This document shows positions 1 through 8,106 of a stretch of 40,660 bases of DNA, one piece after another (positions within the stretch are counted from its first letter, which is position 1; each line of letters opens with the position of its first letter). The position numbers and the translations under genes were made by a program. The notes beneath the pieces are model-generated. The model was not told the origin of the DNA. It made no database searches and was given only the letters and a program-made list of their open reading frames with translations. This stretch comes from Pseudomonas sp. UBA4617 (lineage in GTDB: Bacteria; Pseudomonadota; Gammaproteobacteria; Pseudomonadales; Pseudomonadaceae): assembly GCF_002386445.1 (NCBI RefSeq), contig NZ_DGIR01000032.1, positions 583 to 41,242 on the forward strand, written 5' to 3'.

Positions 1-264
1 GCGGGCTTCCTGCTGTTTGCGCGCGATGTTGCGTTCGCTCCTTGCCTCGATGTCCACCGTCGGCAGAGGCGCCTTGCCGGCCAGCGCGCTGTGGTTCCAC
101 TGCTCGACCTCTAGCGCCTCGCGCTGTGCATCCTCGACACCCTGCGCGGCGGCGGTGGCGGCGTGCAGCTCGCGGATGCCCAACAGCGCCTGCGAGGTGA
201 AGTACTCGAAGTGCCGCTGCGGCTGCGCGCGCCACTCCTGCATGCGCTGTACCCAGCCCGTGCG
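1..264 (-). pseudogene. In-frame continuation of the T6SS effector beyond an amber codon
   Basis: Reading on past the TAG at 265-267 in the same minus-strand frame gives 88 open codons to the window edge, with no further stop. The translation looks like real protein: it begins RTGWVQRMQEWRAQPQRHFE and continues as a charged, Ala/Gln/Glu-rich helical stretch ending near RNIARKQQEAR. Codon choice stays GC-rich at third positions, as in the part before the stop. I read it as the middle of the same VasX/BTH_I2691-family effector; the membrane-spanning C-terminal part usual for that family would lie left of the window. No good independent start is visible just after the stop. The first internal ATG, in VQRMQEW, lacks a clear ribosome binding site. 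The region is probably untranslated unless the amber codon is read through or is a sequencing error. Confidence 0.6.
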
Positions 265-1047
265 CTACGCGTTCAGCTCCATCACCATGCCGACCGGGTC
301 GGGCACTGTCAGCGCCAGTATGCCGTTGGGCAGTTGCTCGCGCTGGATGGCGTTGCGCACCTGGACGCGGGTTTCGTGCCAGCGCCCCAGGCGGCTGTAG
401 AAGCCATGCACGCTGGCATACCTGGCGGAGGAAAACGTCGAGAACTCCAGCACATCCTCCAGGCCGAAGCGGAAGCTGTCGGTCATGGCGATGCCGATGC
501 TGGCGGGGTCGTTGCGCGCGGTGTCCAGGTCTACCTCGACAAAGCGGGCGAGGGTGCCCGGGTCGCCGCTGGCGATGCCTTGCCGGTAGCGGTCGAGTAC
601 CACCCGCGGCCAGGGGTCGTTGGCGAAGGCGATCCAGGCTTTGCGGTAGAGCAGGGTATCGATGTTGATGAACGAGGCGATGACGTCATGGCCCTCGGTG
701 GCGCACCACTGGGGCACTGGCCTGGGTGGCGCCAGGGGCATCTGCGACACCGGGAAACGCTTAAGGGTCCCGGCTGCCGCAACCTCGTAGGCTTGCCAGA
801 TTTCCTGGTCGAGCAGCACGTAGACGTAACCCTGGCGCAGCAGGCGCAACTGGTCGGTGTGCATCGGGTGGAAAGTGATCTCGCTGTCGTCCGCCAGGCG
901 ATAGGGGCGCTCGGTATCCGGGCGCGGGGCATAGGCTTGGCGCAGCAGCAGGATCGGCAGGCCGGAGCGTTCGCAGAAATGACAGCGCCCGTAGGTATTG
1001 GGAATCTCTTCCTGCATGGCGATGTGGATGGCTTTGCTGATGCTCAT
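265..1047 (-). CDS. T6SS effector, VasX_N / BTH_I2691 family, N-terminal part ending at an amber stop
   Basis: This 260-residue product carries the N-terminal region of VasX-type type VI secretion effectors. A CHFC motif near residue 21 is followed by SGLPILLLRQAYAPRPD, then LRLLRQGYVYVLLD with IWQAYEV, the typical pattern of that family (VasX N-terminal, BTH_I2691). Family members are usually around 900-1100 residues with C-terminal membrane segments that form pores in target cells. This one stops after DPVGMVMELNA at TAG 265-267, while the frame stays open beyond it. The start at 1047 was chosen because AAGGAG lies 8 bases upstream and the ATG overlaps the stop of the DUF4123 gene by 4 bp (ATGA), which implies translational coupling to its adaptor. 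An upstream start at 1224 would only read through that adaptor gene. As it stands the product should lack its toxic part. Confidence 0.8.
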   Translation of the reverse strand: MSISKAIHIAMQEEIPNTYGRCHFCERSGLPILLLRQAYAPRPDTERPYRLADDSEITFHPMHTDQLRLLRQGYVYVLLDQEIWQAYEVAAAGTLKRFPVSQMPLAPPRPVPQWCATEGHDVIASFINIDTLLYRKAWIAFANDPWPRVVLDRYRQGIASGDPGTLARFVEVDLDTARNDPASIGIAMTDSFRFGLEDVLEFSTFSSARYASVHGFYSRLGRWHETRVQVRNAIQREQLPNGILALTVPDPVGMVMELNA

Positions 1048-2009
1048 GAGTAACTCCTTGCCTGCGGCAAAGCCGCGACGATGTGTGCCCAGGTGCGGTC
1101 GTCGTAGCTGGCGAAGCGAACTGCCAGGCGTCGCTCGCCGGCAGCCGCCTGGGCCACATCGCGCTGGATGGTCGGGTGCTGCAGGAGCAGTGGGTGGATC
1201 ATGAGCAGGTGCAGGCACATGCACTGGATATCGGCGCGGTCGCGCAGGCCCTGCTTGAAGGCCTTGAGGATCAGTTTCATGGCATGCGCGGGCGCGTTTT
1301 CTGGCAACCCTGTCGAGCCTGCGAAGCGCCAGGGAGCCCAGGTTTGCCGCATGCCATTCAGGCGTTGCCAGGCAACGAGCAGTTGCATGATCTGCGGTGC
1401 GACGTGCTGGGTCGCCCTCGCGGCTTCCGGGACGACCAGGTCGCCAGCCGACGGTTGCCGTTCAAACACCGTGCAACTGCCACTGCCATCCGGGTGTAAC
1501 CAGCTACGAATGGGCCCGAGCACCTCGGCTGCGTTTTTCATGGTTTCGCGCAGCAATGCCAGGCGCACAGGCTGGAACCAGGCCGTAAGGCCATGCGGTG
1601 GTGGTTGGTGCAATACATGGCATTGCTTGTTGATATGCCGGGCGATGTGTTCGGCCGGCTGATCGCTGAGCAGCCAGCCACACACATGGTGCCTGGTGGC
1701 GGTTGCCTCACGTACGGCGCAAGTCGCACTGAGTGCGGCCAGCGCTGGGGGCACTGAGCCAGGTTTGGCGAGCTGGACCAGGGCTGGCCAGTATTGCGGG
1801 TCCTGGACCAGCCCGGAGCAGTCGATACGGGTTACGGCTTCACTGCCTAGCGCGTCGATGAGGGCGGGAATGCTCAAGGGGTGCTCGGGCGGACACCCGG
1901 CAGAAGGGTCGAGCAGAAGATAGAGCGCCTCTTCTGGACTGCGCTGCCGGGTGGCGAAGTCATGGAGGCGCTGTGGGTAGCGAGTGGCCGTTTCAGCCTG
2001 GCTCTGCAT
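1044..2009 (-). CDS. DUF4123 domain protein, T6SS effector adaptor/chaperone
   Basis: The 321-residue protein has features of DUF4123 adaptors, which load a cognate effector onto a VgrG spike of the type VI secretion system. An N-terminal LYLLLDPSAG strand is followed by a tract around CSGLVQDPQYWPALVQL and a CGWLLSDQPAEHIARHI segment, which fits the DUF4123 core in about residues 28-150. The C-terminal half, from about residue 200 to 321, is helical and less recognisable. ATG at 2009 is preceded by AAGGA at 7 bases. The stop overlaps the effector start by 4 bp, the usual adaptor-effector arrangement. No vgrG, hcp or PAAR gene is in the window, so this is an orphan pair or its spike gene lies elsewhere. 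The adaptor itself looks intact. The DUF4123 call is from pattern and context. Confidence 0.72.
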   Translation of the reverse strand: MQSQAETATRYPQRLHDFATRQRSPEEALYLLLDPSAGCPPEHPLSIPALIDALGSEAVTRIDCSGLVQDPQYWPALVQLAKPGSVPPALAALSATCAVREATATRHHVCGWLLSDQPAEHIARHINKQCHVLHQPPPHGLTAWFQPVRLALLRETMKNAAEVLGPIRSWLHPDGSGSCTVFERQPSAGDLVVPEAARATQHVAPQIMQLLVAWQRLNGMRQTWAPWRFAGSTGLPENAPAHAMKLILKAFKQGLRDRADIQCMCLHLLMIHPLLLQHPTIQRDVAQAAAGERRLAVRFASYDDRTWAHIVAALPQARSYS

Positions 2010-2025
2010 GTGAAATTCCTTTTCG

Positions 2026-2071
2026 GCTAGTGCACCTTGAATGGCGTCTGCTGGGAGGGCAGAACACTAGC
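2026..2071. promoter_or_regulatory. 7-bp inverted repeat upstream of the DUF4123 gene
   Basis: GCTAGTG at 2026-2032 and CACTAGC at 2065-2071 are perfect inverted copies separated by 32 bases, placed 17-62 bases upstream of the start at 2009. The remainder of 2010-2173 holds no gene and no convincing sigma-70 or sigma-54 promoter by eye. The repeat could be an operator with looped half sites or the base of an RNA stem. A chance occurrence is possible. Confidence 0.25.
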
Positions 2072-2173
2072 GAGGAATGAATTCGCAGAGGAGGTTTGGG
2101 CGTCCCAAAAGCTTGTAGGAAGTTTCGCTTCTTGCGTTTTCAATGGTCTTGGAGGCTGCCGACCCAGCCACGA

Positions 2174-3079
2174 TCAGGCCCGAGGCGGCTCCTTCTCGAA
2201 CAGCTGGCGCATGACCTCCAGGTAGCGCCGCGCACCCAGCCCCAGCGGGCGCGGCTTGACCCAGATGATGTCGACCCACAGGCGCAAGCGGCTGGCCATG
2301 TTGTCGAAGCGCACTTCCGCCAACGCACCCGAAGTTATCAGCGGATCTACCAACGGCTGCGGCAGGTAGGCCCAGCCCAGGCCGGACTGCACCAGGTCCA
2401 GCGTGGCCAGGTAGCTGTCGGTCAGCCAGATGCGCCGCGACAGCACCATGCGCGGGTCCGAGCCGGTGGCCTTGCCCGAGGCCACGATGATCTGCCGTTG
2501 TTCGGCGAAAGCCTCTTCGGGTAACGGTGCGCCACGGTTCTGCCCGGCGGGATGGCGTGGTGAAGCCACCGCCACCAGCAACTGGCTGCCGGCTTCAAGG
2601 AACGACTCACGCTCGTCGATGCCGGGCCGCTCGAACACCAGCGCCAGTTGCACGCTGCCGTCATGCAGCAGGCGAATGGCCTCGGTCTGGGTGGCCGAGC
2701 GCACCTCGATTTCCAGGCTGGGGAATTCCTCGGCGAGGATTTCCAGTGGTTGGCTCCAGCGGCCGGTCTGCAGCTCGGGCGCCATGGCAATGCTCAGGCG
2801 TTTTTCCAGGCCTTTGTGCAGCTGCAGGGCCTGCGCGTCGAGCAGGTTGAGCTGGCACATCACCTGCCTGGCCTGGGGCTCCAGTGCCAGGGCGGCACTG
2901 GTGGGCAAGGCCTTGCGCGTGGCCCGGTCGAACAGTACCAGGTCGAGCTCCGCTTCCAGCTGGGCGATCGCCATGCTTACGGCCGAAGGTACGCGCCCCA
3001 GCTTGCGCGCGGCGGCGGAGAACGAACCCGCCTCCAGCACGGCGAGGAAGATAGCCAGGGAGTCGCTGCTGAAGGCCAT
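2174..3079 (-). CDS. LysR family transcriptional regulator
   Basis: A 301-residue protein of normal LysR length. Residues 1-60 form the winged HTH: LAIFLAVLEAGSFSAAARKL, then PSAVSMAIAQLEAELDLVLF. The remainder, about residues 90-295, is the substrate-binding-like effector domain (LSIAMAPELQ, VQLALVFERPG, DLVQSGLGWAYLP). The start at 3079 gives the canonical N-terminus MAFSSDSLAIF; the longer frame to 3211 would only add sequence overlapping the upstream gene. It lies 62 bp downstream of the aminotransferase fusion in the same direction, rather than divergent from its target as many LysR regulators are, so it may be co-transcribed with that gene. The inducer is unknown. Regulation of the neighbouring aminotransferase gene is plausible but unproven. 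Confidence 0.88.
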   Translation of the reverse strand: MAFSSDSLAIFLAVLEAGSFSAAARKLGRVPSAVSMAIAQLEAELDLVLFDRATRKALPTSAALALEPQARQVMCQLNLLDAQALQLHKGLEKRLSIAMAPELQTGRWSQPLEILAEEFPSLEIEVRSATQTEAIRLLHDGSVQLALVFERPGIDERESFLEAGSQLLVAVASPRHPAGQNRGAPLPEEAFAEQRQIIVASGKATGSDPRMVLSRRIWLTDSYLATLDLVQSGLGWAYLPQPLVDPLITSGALAEVRFDNMASRLRLWVDIIWVKPRPLGLGARRYLEVMRQLFEKEPPRA

Positions 3080-3141
3080 GTCGGCAAACCTGATGAACGG
3101 GCCGGAAATTATGACTGCTCGCCGGCCCGCTTGACAGCCCC

Positions 3142-6072
3142 TTACAAGCCTTCGCCCAGCACCCGGTCGATGCTGTCGACAAAGTAGTCGACGCTTGCCC
3201 GGGTAGTGCACATCGGTGGCTTGATCTTGAGAATATTCAGGTAATCGCCGGTCGGCTGCATGAAAATGCCCAGGTCACGCAGGCGGTCGCACAGCGCCAT
3301 GGTTTCTTCGGTGGCGGGTTCGAGCGTTTCGCGGTCGCGCACCAGCTCCAGCCCCAGGTAGAAGCCCGAGCCATGCGCGGCGCCGGCCAACGGGTGCTTG
3401 TCTACCAGTGCCTGCAGGCGTGCCTTGAAGTAGCGCCCGGTGTCGCGGGCATTGTCCCACAGGCCTTCCTCCTGCATCACGTCCAGTACCGCCATGCCGA
3501 TGCGGCAGCTGACCGGGCTACCGCCGGCCGAGGAGAAGAAGTAGCCCTCGGCCTCCAACGCTTCGGCAATTTCGCGGCGGGTGATGACCACGCCCAGTGG
3601 CTGGCCGTTGCCCATGCCCTTGGCCATGGTGATGATATCGGGTACCACGCCCTGTTCCTCGAAGCCCCAGAAGTACTCGCCCAGGCGGCCATAACCGACC
3701 TGCACTTCGTCAGCGATGCATACCCCGCCACGGGCGCGTACCTTGGCATAGGCTTCGCGCAGGTAGCCGGCCGGCAACGCAATGCCCCCGGCGTTGCCAT
3801 ATACCGGCTCGCAGATGATGCCTGCCAACTGGCGGCCACGGGTGTCGAGGTCGGCCAGCTTGGCGTCGACATCGCGCAAGTACTGCGCGGCGCTGTCGGC
3901 ACCGCGGAAGCGGCCGCGGAAGGTGTTCGGCGCCTCTACCGGATGCACCCAGTCCGGACGGGTTTCCAGAGCCTGCGGGTTGTCGGCGATCGAGGTGGAG
4001 ATGGCATCGGTGGCTACCGACCAGCCGTGGTAGGCTTCCAGCACGCTGAGTATGTCGCGTCCGCCGCTGTAGGCCCAGGCCAGGCGAATGGCCAGGTCGT
4101 TGGCTTCGGTGCCGCTGTTGACCATGAACACCCGGTCGAAGCCTGCGGGAGCCAGCGCCAGCAGGCGTTCGGAGAACTCGGTGATGGCCGCGTAGTGGAA
4201 GCGCGAGTTGGTGTTCAGCAGCGACCACTGCCGCGCTGATTCGGCGACCATGCGCGGGTGGCCGTGGCCCAGCACGGCGACGTTGTTGAGCATGTCCAGG
4301 TACGAGCGGCCGTGCATGTCGATCAGGTAGTTGCGCCAGCCGCGCTCGATATGTGGCGGCTGCGCGTAGTAGTGCTTCTGCGAGCGGGCGAAGCTGGCAT
4401 CGCGGCGGGCCAGCAGGGCCTGCGGGTCAGGCAGCGGTTCGGCATCGCAGTCAAAGCCCAGTAGCGCCGCCGGCGATGGGCACAGGGCCAGCCAGGCTGG
4501 CGCATGGGAGGGGGTGGCAAAGAACGGCGGCTGGATGCTGCTGTCCAGGCACAACTGGACGCTGAGAAAGCCACAGCTGCTGCCCAGCGACTGGCCTTTT
4601 TCCACCACCTGGCCATCGTCGGGGATACCTTCCAGACCTTGCAGCCACAAGGTCCAGTGTGTGCTGCGCAGGCAGCCACGGCTGTCGCCGTGGCGCTCCC
4701 AGGTGCCGCTTTCCGGCGCATGCACAGGGCTGCCCGTGGGCACATGCAATTCGACGCCGAGGGCGCAGGTAGCGGGCTCCTCGGGGCGGTCGATATGGGT
4801 TTGCGACAGGCGATACTGGCCGTGCAGGCTGCAGGCCGGGGCCGGCTGCAGGCTCAGCAGGTGCCGGTCGAAGCCTGGTTGTTCCCAGTTGCCCGCCTGG
4901 TAATGCACGCTGAGCACGCCGAGGTCTACGCGAGTGACGGGCTGGCCATTCAGCTCCGGGAGCAGGGGCGCGCAGGTGCTCAGGTCAGGCGTGGCAGGTT
5001 GCAGCCCCGCCGCTTGGAGGATGGCCGCTTCCATCAGCGCGAAAGGTACAGCAGTGGCGGTGTCGAAGATTTCCCATTCATGGGCGATGTTGGCGCGGAT
5101 GTACTGGTTGTCCGGGTCGACGTTGAGCTGCTGCTCGCTGCTCAGCACCAGCACGGCGGCGCGGTTGACCACCAGTGGCCAGAGGGCGCGTAGCTCGGCT
5201 TCACTCAGTGGGTTGAGCGCCTGGTAGGCGTGTACGGCCGGCAGGACGCGCAGCGGGTCACCTTCTGCGTGGTGCAGCAGCGCCGCGCAGGTTACCGACA
5301 GGTCGGCGATACGCCAGGTACGCAACAGGTCGCCGAAATCGATCACGCCCTGCAGCTGCCATTGGCGCGCAGCGTCGCGGGCCCAGACCGCATTGTCGTC
5401 AGTGATGTCCAGGTGCACGGCCTGGGCCGGCAGGTGCCCGACCAGCGGGGCCAGATGCGCGGCTGCCACGGCGCTGGCCTGTTCGATGCGCGCGCGTCGT
5501 GCGGGGTCGGACAGTACCGGCAGCAGGTGCTGGATCAGGGCCTGGGCATGTTGCGGGTCCCATTGCAGGGTACGCGCCAGGCCTGGGTGGTCGAAGCCGG
5601 CGAGGGCTTTGTCCAGCCTGGCGCAGAGACCGCCCAGCTCGGCCATCAGGTACGTCGGCATGTGCCCGAGGCGGGTCAGCGGCTCGCCTTCGATGTAATC
5701 GAGCAGGCGCATGCGCAGGGCCTGGCCGTCCACGTTCACTTCCCGCAACGCCTGGCCATCGTTGGCCGGATGCACGGCCGGCACCGGCAGGCCCTGTTCG
5801 CGCAGGTAGGCCAGTGCTGCATGTTGAGCTTCAAGTTCCACTCGCGCATAGCTGCTGTGGCAAGCCTTGAGCACGTACCTGCCTTGGGCTGTGTCGACCC
5901 GCAGGTTCAGGTCTTGTTGGCTGCCCATGGCCGACAGTTCGCCGGCAAACCCGTAATGGGCCAGCAGCAGATCGTTGGCCTGGCACGGGTCGAGCGTCGG
6001 GTTTGGCAGGCTGGAACGCTGGGCCAGGATGTCAATGACGGAGGAAGCGGGCGTTACTGGCTGGGTGGGCAT
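3142..6072 (-). CDS. Phosphotransferase / degenerate M23-like / class III aminotransferase fusion
   Basis: This 976-residue protein has three parts. Residues about 20-330 form an aminoglycoside-phosphotransferase-type kinase with the catalytic loop HLDITDDN (His220, Asp222, Asn227) and VIDFGD (Asp245). Residues about 410-530 resemble an M23/lipoyl-like beta domain (CALGVELHVPTGSPVHAPE, then VVEKGQSLGSS), but the HxxxD and HxH zinc ligands of M23 peptidases are missing. Residues about 560-976 are a class III PLP aminotransferase with CIADEVQVGYG (Asp788) and the Schiff-base lysine Lys818 in MAKGMGNGQPLG. Related fusions link hydroxylysine-kinase-like and phospholyase-like domains, whose human homologues phosphorylate hydroxylysine and split phosphohydroxylysine or phosphoethanolamine. 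By inference this enzyme could phosphorylate an amino alcohol and then eliminate phosphate; transamination is the alternative. The adjoining LysR gene may control it. Confidence 0.85.
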   Translation of the reverse strand: MPTQPVTPASSVIDILAQRSSLPNPTLDPCQANDLLLAHYGFAGELSAMGSQQDLNLRVDTAQGRYVLKACHSSYARVELEAQHAALAYLREQGLPVPAVHPANDGQALREVNVDGQALRMRLLDYIEGEPLTRLGHMPTYLMAELGGLCARLDKALAGFDHPGLARTLQWDPQHAQALIQHLLPVLSDPARRARIEQASAVAAAHLAPLVGHLPAQAVHLDITDDNAVWARDAARQWQLQGVIDFGDLLRTWRIADLSVTCAALLHHAEGDPLRVLPAVHAYQALNPLSEAELRALWPLVVNRAAVLVLSSEQQLNVDPDNQYIRANIAHEWEIFDTATAVPFALMEAAILQAAGLQPATPDLSTCAPLLPELNGQPVTRVDLGVLSVHYQAGNWEQPGFDRHLLSLQPAPACSLHGQYRLSQTHIDRPEEPATCALGVELHVPTGSPVHAPESGTWERHGDSRGCLRSTHWTLWLQGLEGIPDDGQVVEKGQSLGSSCGFLSVQLCLDSSIQPPFFATPSHAPAWLALCPSPAALLGFDCDAEPLPDPQALLARRDASFARSQKHYYAQPPHIERGWRNYLIDMHGRSYLDMLNNVAVLGHGHPRMVAESARQWSLLNTNSRFHYAAITEFSERLLALAPAGFDRVFMVNSGTEANDLAIRLAWAYSGGRDILSVLEAYHGWSVATDAISTSIADNPQALETRPDWVHPVEAPNTFRGRFRGADSAAQYLRDVDAKLADLDTRGRQLAGIICEPVYGNAGGIALPAGYLREAYAKVRARGGVCIADEVQVGYGRLGEYFWGFEEQGVVPDIITMAKGMGNGQPLGVVITRREIAEALEAEGYFFSSAGGSPVSCRIGMAVLDVMQEEGLWDNARDTGRYFKARLQALVDKHPLAGAAHGSGFYLGLELVRDRETLEPATEETMALCDRLRDLGIFMQPTGDYLNILKIKPPMCTTRASVDYFVDSIDRVLGEGL

Positions 6073-6135
6073 GGCTCTACCGTGTTCGCTGGGAGGACGG
6101 TAGAAAATTTATGCGGGTTTTGATTGATGATGAAA

Positions 6136-6148
6136 GACGATAATCGTC
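6136..6148. promoter_or_regulatory. Perfect 13-bp palindrome, candidate operator
   Basis: GACGATAATCGTC is a perfect palindrome with 6-bp arms around a single A. It lies 64 bases upstream of the aminotransferase-fusion start at 6072 and about 150 bases upstream of the divergent GAF-EAL gene. The size and symmetry suit a dimeric HTH regulator such as an AsnC/Lrp or GntR type. A classic LysR T-N11-A box is not obvious here. The binding protein is unknown. Confidence 0.4.
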
Positions 6149-6208
6149 AATTTTCCTGATGACTGCACCATCACCCGGTCGGTCCTTGATCGAAAAACCT
6201 ATACAATA

Positions 6209-6240
6209 CTTGTACAAATGCTTTGTCTTGTACATATATT
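6209..6240 (+). promoter_or_regulatory. AT-rich control region with repeated CTTGTACA, candidate promoter/operator
   Basis: CTTGTACA occurs at 6209-6216 and again at 6227-6234, 18 bases apart, immediately followed by TATATT at 6235-6240, a near-consensus -10. TTGTAC at 6210-6215 could serve as a -35 with a long 19-base spacer. The first copy extends to the palindrome TTGTACAA at 6210-6217. This is the most AT-rich part of the 225-bp divergent gap 6073-6297, which contains no gene. It most likely holds the promoter of the GAF-EAL gene, with the repeats as regulator sites. Confidence 0.38.
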
Positions 6241-6297
6241 GGGTGTAGCGTAGTGCTATTACTTTGTAGGCTCCCCGTGTGGGACAGGTGAAACGAC

Positions 6298-8079
6298 ATG
6301 AAGGTTGCGCCCGTTTCGACCAACGAGCAGGAGCGCCTGGCCACAGTTGCCGAATGGTGTGTGCAGCATCACGAGCAGAGCGGTGAGTTGCGTGCGCTGG
6401 TAGAGCTGGCCCGGCATTACTTTTCGGCACCCATCTGCCTGGTTTCGATTGTCGGTGCATGTCAGCAATGGTTCACCGCCCGCGCTGGCCTGGAGATAGC
6501 GGGCACGGCCCGGGATGTATCGTTTTGTGCCCATACCATCTTGCAGGCGCAGCTGCTGGAGATACTCGACGCTGCTGCCGACCCGCGCTTCGCGGATAAC
6601 CCCCTGGTTACCGGTGAACCGGGCATTCGCTACTACTGCGGTGCGCCGCTACGGGTCGAGCAGCAGGTGGCGATCGGCAGCTTCTGTATCATCGACACCG
6701 CATCGCGCGCAGCGCTGAACGACGCTCAGCGCGGGATGCTGTTGGCGTTCGCCGACATGGCCATGCAGATCATCGCCGGCATGCGCCGCAACAACTTTCA
6801 CGACCAGGCTACAGGGCTGTTCAACCGACTGAAGCTCGAATGTGATGTCGGCGCGGGGCTGGATCGCGGCCAGTCGATGACACTGCTGGCCGTCGACATC
6901 ATGTCGGCAGAGGCGCTGAGCGAGCTGATTCGCGGGCTGGGCTACAACTTTGCCCATGACTTGACCTTGCAGGCCAAGTCGCGCATCGCCAGCCAGTTGG
7001 AAAGCGGCTTGTCATTGTACAAGATCAGCCCCACCCGGTTCGCCGTGCTGCTTGAGGATGCAGCTGCTGTCCTGCCGCTTTGCCAGCGCATCCTCCAGGC
7101 GCTGCAGGCGCCTGCCCAGTGTCACCAGATACCCGTGCTATTGGACGCAGGCATCGGCATCGCACCCATCACCCCGCTGGAGGATGACCGCAACAGCCTG
7201 GAGTGGCTGCGCCGCGCCGTGGCCGCTGCTGACACGGCACGGCGCAGTGCGGGGCGTCATGCCTGGTACCAGACCGGAGTGGACGCGGCCCAACGTCGCG
7301 CGTTCATGTTGCTCACATCGCTGGCGCAGGCGTTGCACAGCGAGGATGAACTGAGCCTGCATCTGCAGCCGCGGGTCGAGCTGCCCGGCGGTGAGTGCCG
7401 TTCTGCCGAGGCCTTGTTGCGCTGGCGCCACCCGCTGCTGGGCGACGTTTCGCCCGGCGAGTTCATCCCGTTGGCAGAAAAAACCGCACTGATGGCCAAC
7501 CTCAGCCTCTGGGTCATGCGTGCCGTGCTGCGCATTTTGCAGTGCACCCGCGACCTGCAATTCAGCGTCAGCTTCAACGTCACCGCGCGGGACCTGGAAA
7601 GCGCGACGTTCATGGACACCTTGCTGGCCGAACTGCAACGCCAGGCTGTCGAGCCGGGCCGCGTACAGCTGGAGTTCACCGAAAGTGTGCTGATAGAGCA
7701 GCCCGGCGAGGTGCAACAGCAATTGCAACGTGCCAGCCAGGCCGGCATTGCTGTTGCCATCGACGACTTCGGCACCGGTTACAGCAACTGGGCCTATCTC
7801 ACTCGCCTTCCGGCCTCGCTGGTCAAACTGGACAGAAGCCTTGTGCAGCGGTCCGCGCGTGGTGCCAAGGAGGCCTTGCTGGTGCAGTCGGTCGTCAGCC
7901 TGGCCTGCAGCCTGGGTTACCAAGTGACCGCCGAGGGTATCGAAACGGCCGAGCAGCTTGCCCAGGCCAAAGATTGGGGCTGTGCGGAGGCGCAGGGCTA
8001 CCACATTGCCAGGCCGATGCCTGTCGAGGTGTTCCGGCAGTGGTACTGCCGCACCCGGTTGGCAGGCCCGGCGGCCTGA
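6298..8079 (+). CDS. GAF, degenerate GGDEF and EAL domain protein, likely cyclic di-GMP phosphodiesterase
   Basis: The 593-residue protein has no membrane segment. Residues about 25-165 are a GAF sensor domain (FSAPICLVSIVG, FCAHTIL, YYCGAPL, IGSFCIIDTASR). Residues about 175-325 have a GGDEF-like fold, but the signature position reads YKISPTRFAVLL, so cyclase activity is not expected. Residues about 335-585 form an EAL domain with the key motifs in place: AEALLRWRHP (Glu371), NVT, EFTES, DDFGTGYSN (Asp489, Asp490), KLDRSLV, AEGIET and QGYHIARP. Hydrolysis of cyclic di-GMP is therefore likely, tuned by a ligand or redox signal bound to the GAF domain. ATG 6298 is preceded by AGGTGA at a good distance. 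The PAS-chemoreceptor gene follows after 27 bp in the same direction, which suggests one operon. Confidence 0.9.
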   Translation: MKVAPVSTNEQERLATVAEWCVQHHEQSGELRALVELARHYFSAPICLVSIVGACQQWFTARAGLEIAGTARDVSFCAHTILQAQLLEILDAAADPRFADNPLVTGEPGIRYYCGAPLRVEQQVAIGSFCIIDTASRAALNDAQRGMLLAFADMAMQIIAGMRRNNFHDQATGLFNRLKLECDVGAGLDRGQSMTLLAVDIMSAEALSELIRGLGYNFAHDLTLQAKSRIASQLESGLSLYKISPTRFAVLLEDAAAVLPLCQRILQALQAPAQCHQIPVLLDAGIGIAPITPLEDDRNSLEWLRRAVAAADTARRSAGRHAWYQTGVDAAQRRAFMLLTSLAQALHSEDELSLHLQPRVELPGGECRSAEALLRWRHPLLGDVSPGEFIPLAEKTALMANLSLWVMRAVLRILQCTRDLQFSVSFNVTARDLESATFMDTLLAELQRQAVEPGRVQLEFTESVLIEQPGEVQQQLQRASQAGIAVAIDDFGTGYSNWAYLTRLPASLVKLDRSLVQRSARGAKEALLVQSVVSLACSLGYQVTAEGIETAEQLAQAKDWGCAEAQGYHIARPMPVEVFRQWYCRTRLAGPAA

Positions 8080-8106
8080 TCATCTTGTCATTACGTAGGT
8101 ACTTCC

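Noticed and set aside
1048..1224. Upstream extension of the effector frame to 1224
   Set aside because: It overlaps the adaptor gene for 177 bases and lacks a ribosome binding site, whereas 1047 has AAGGAG and an ATGA overlap.
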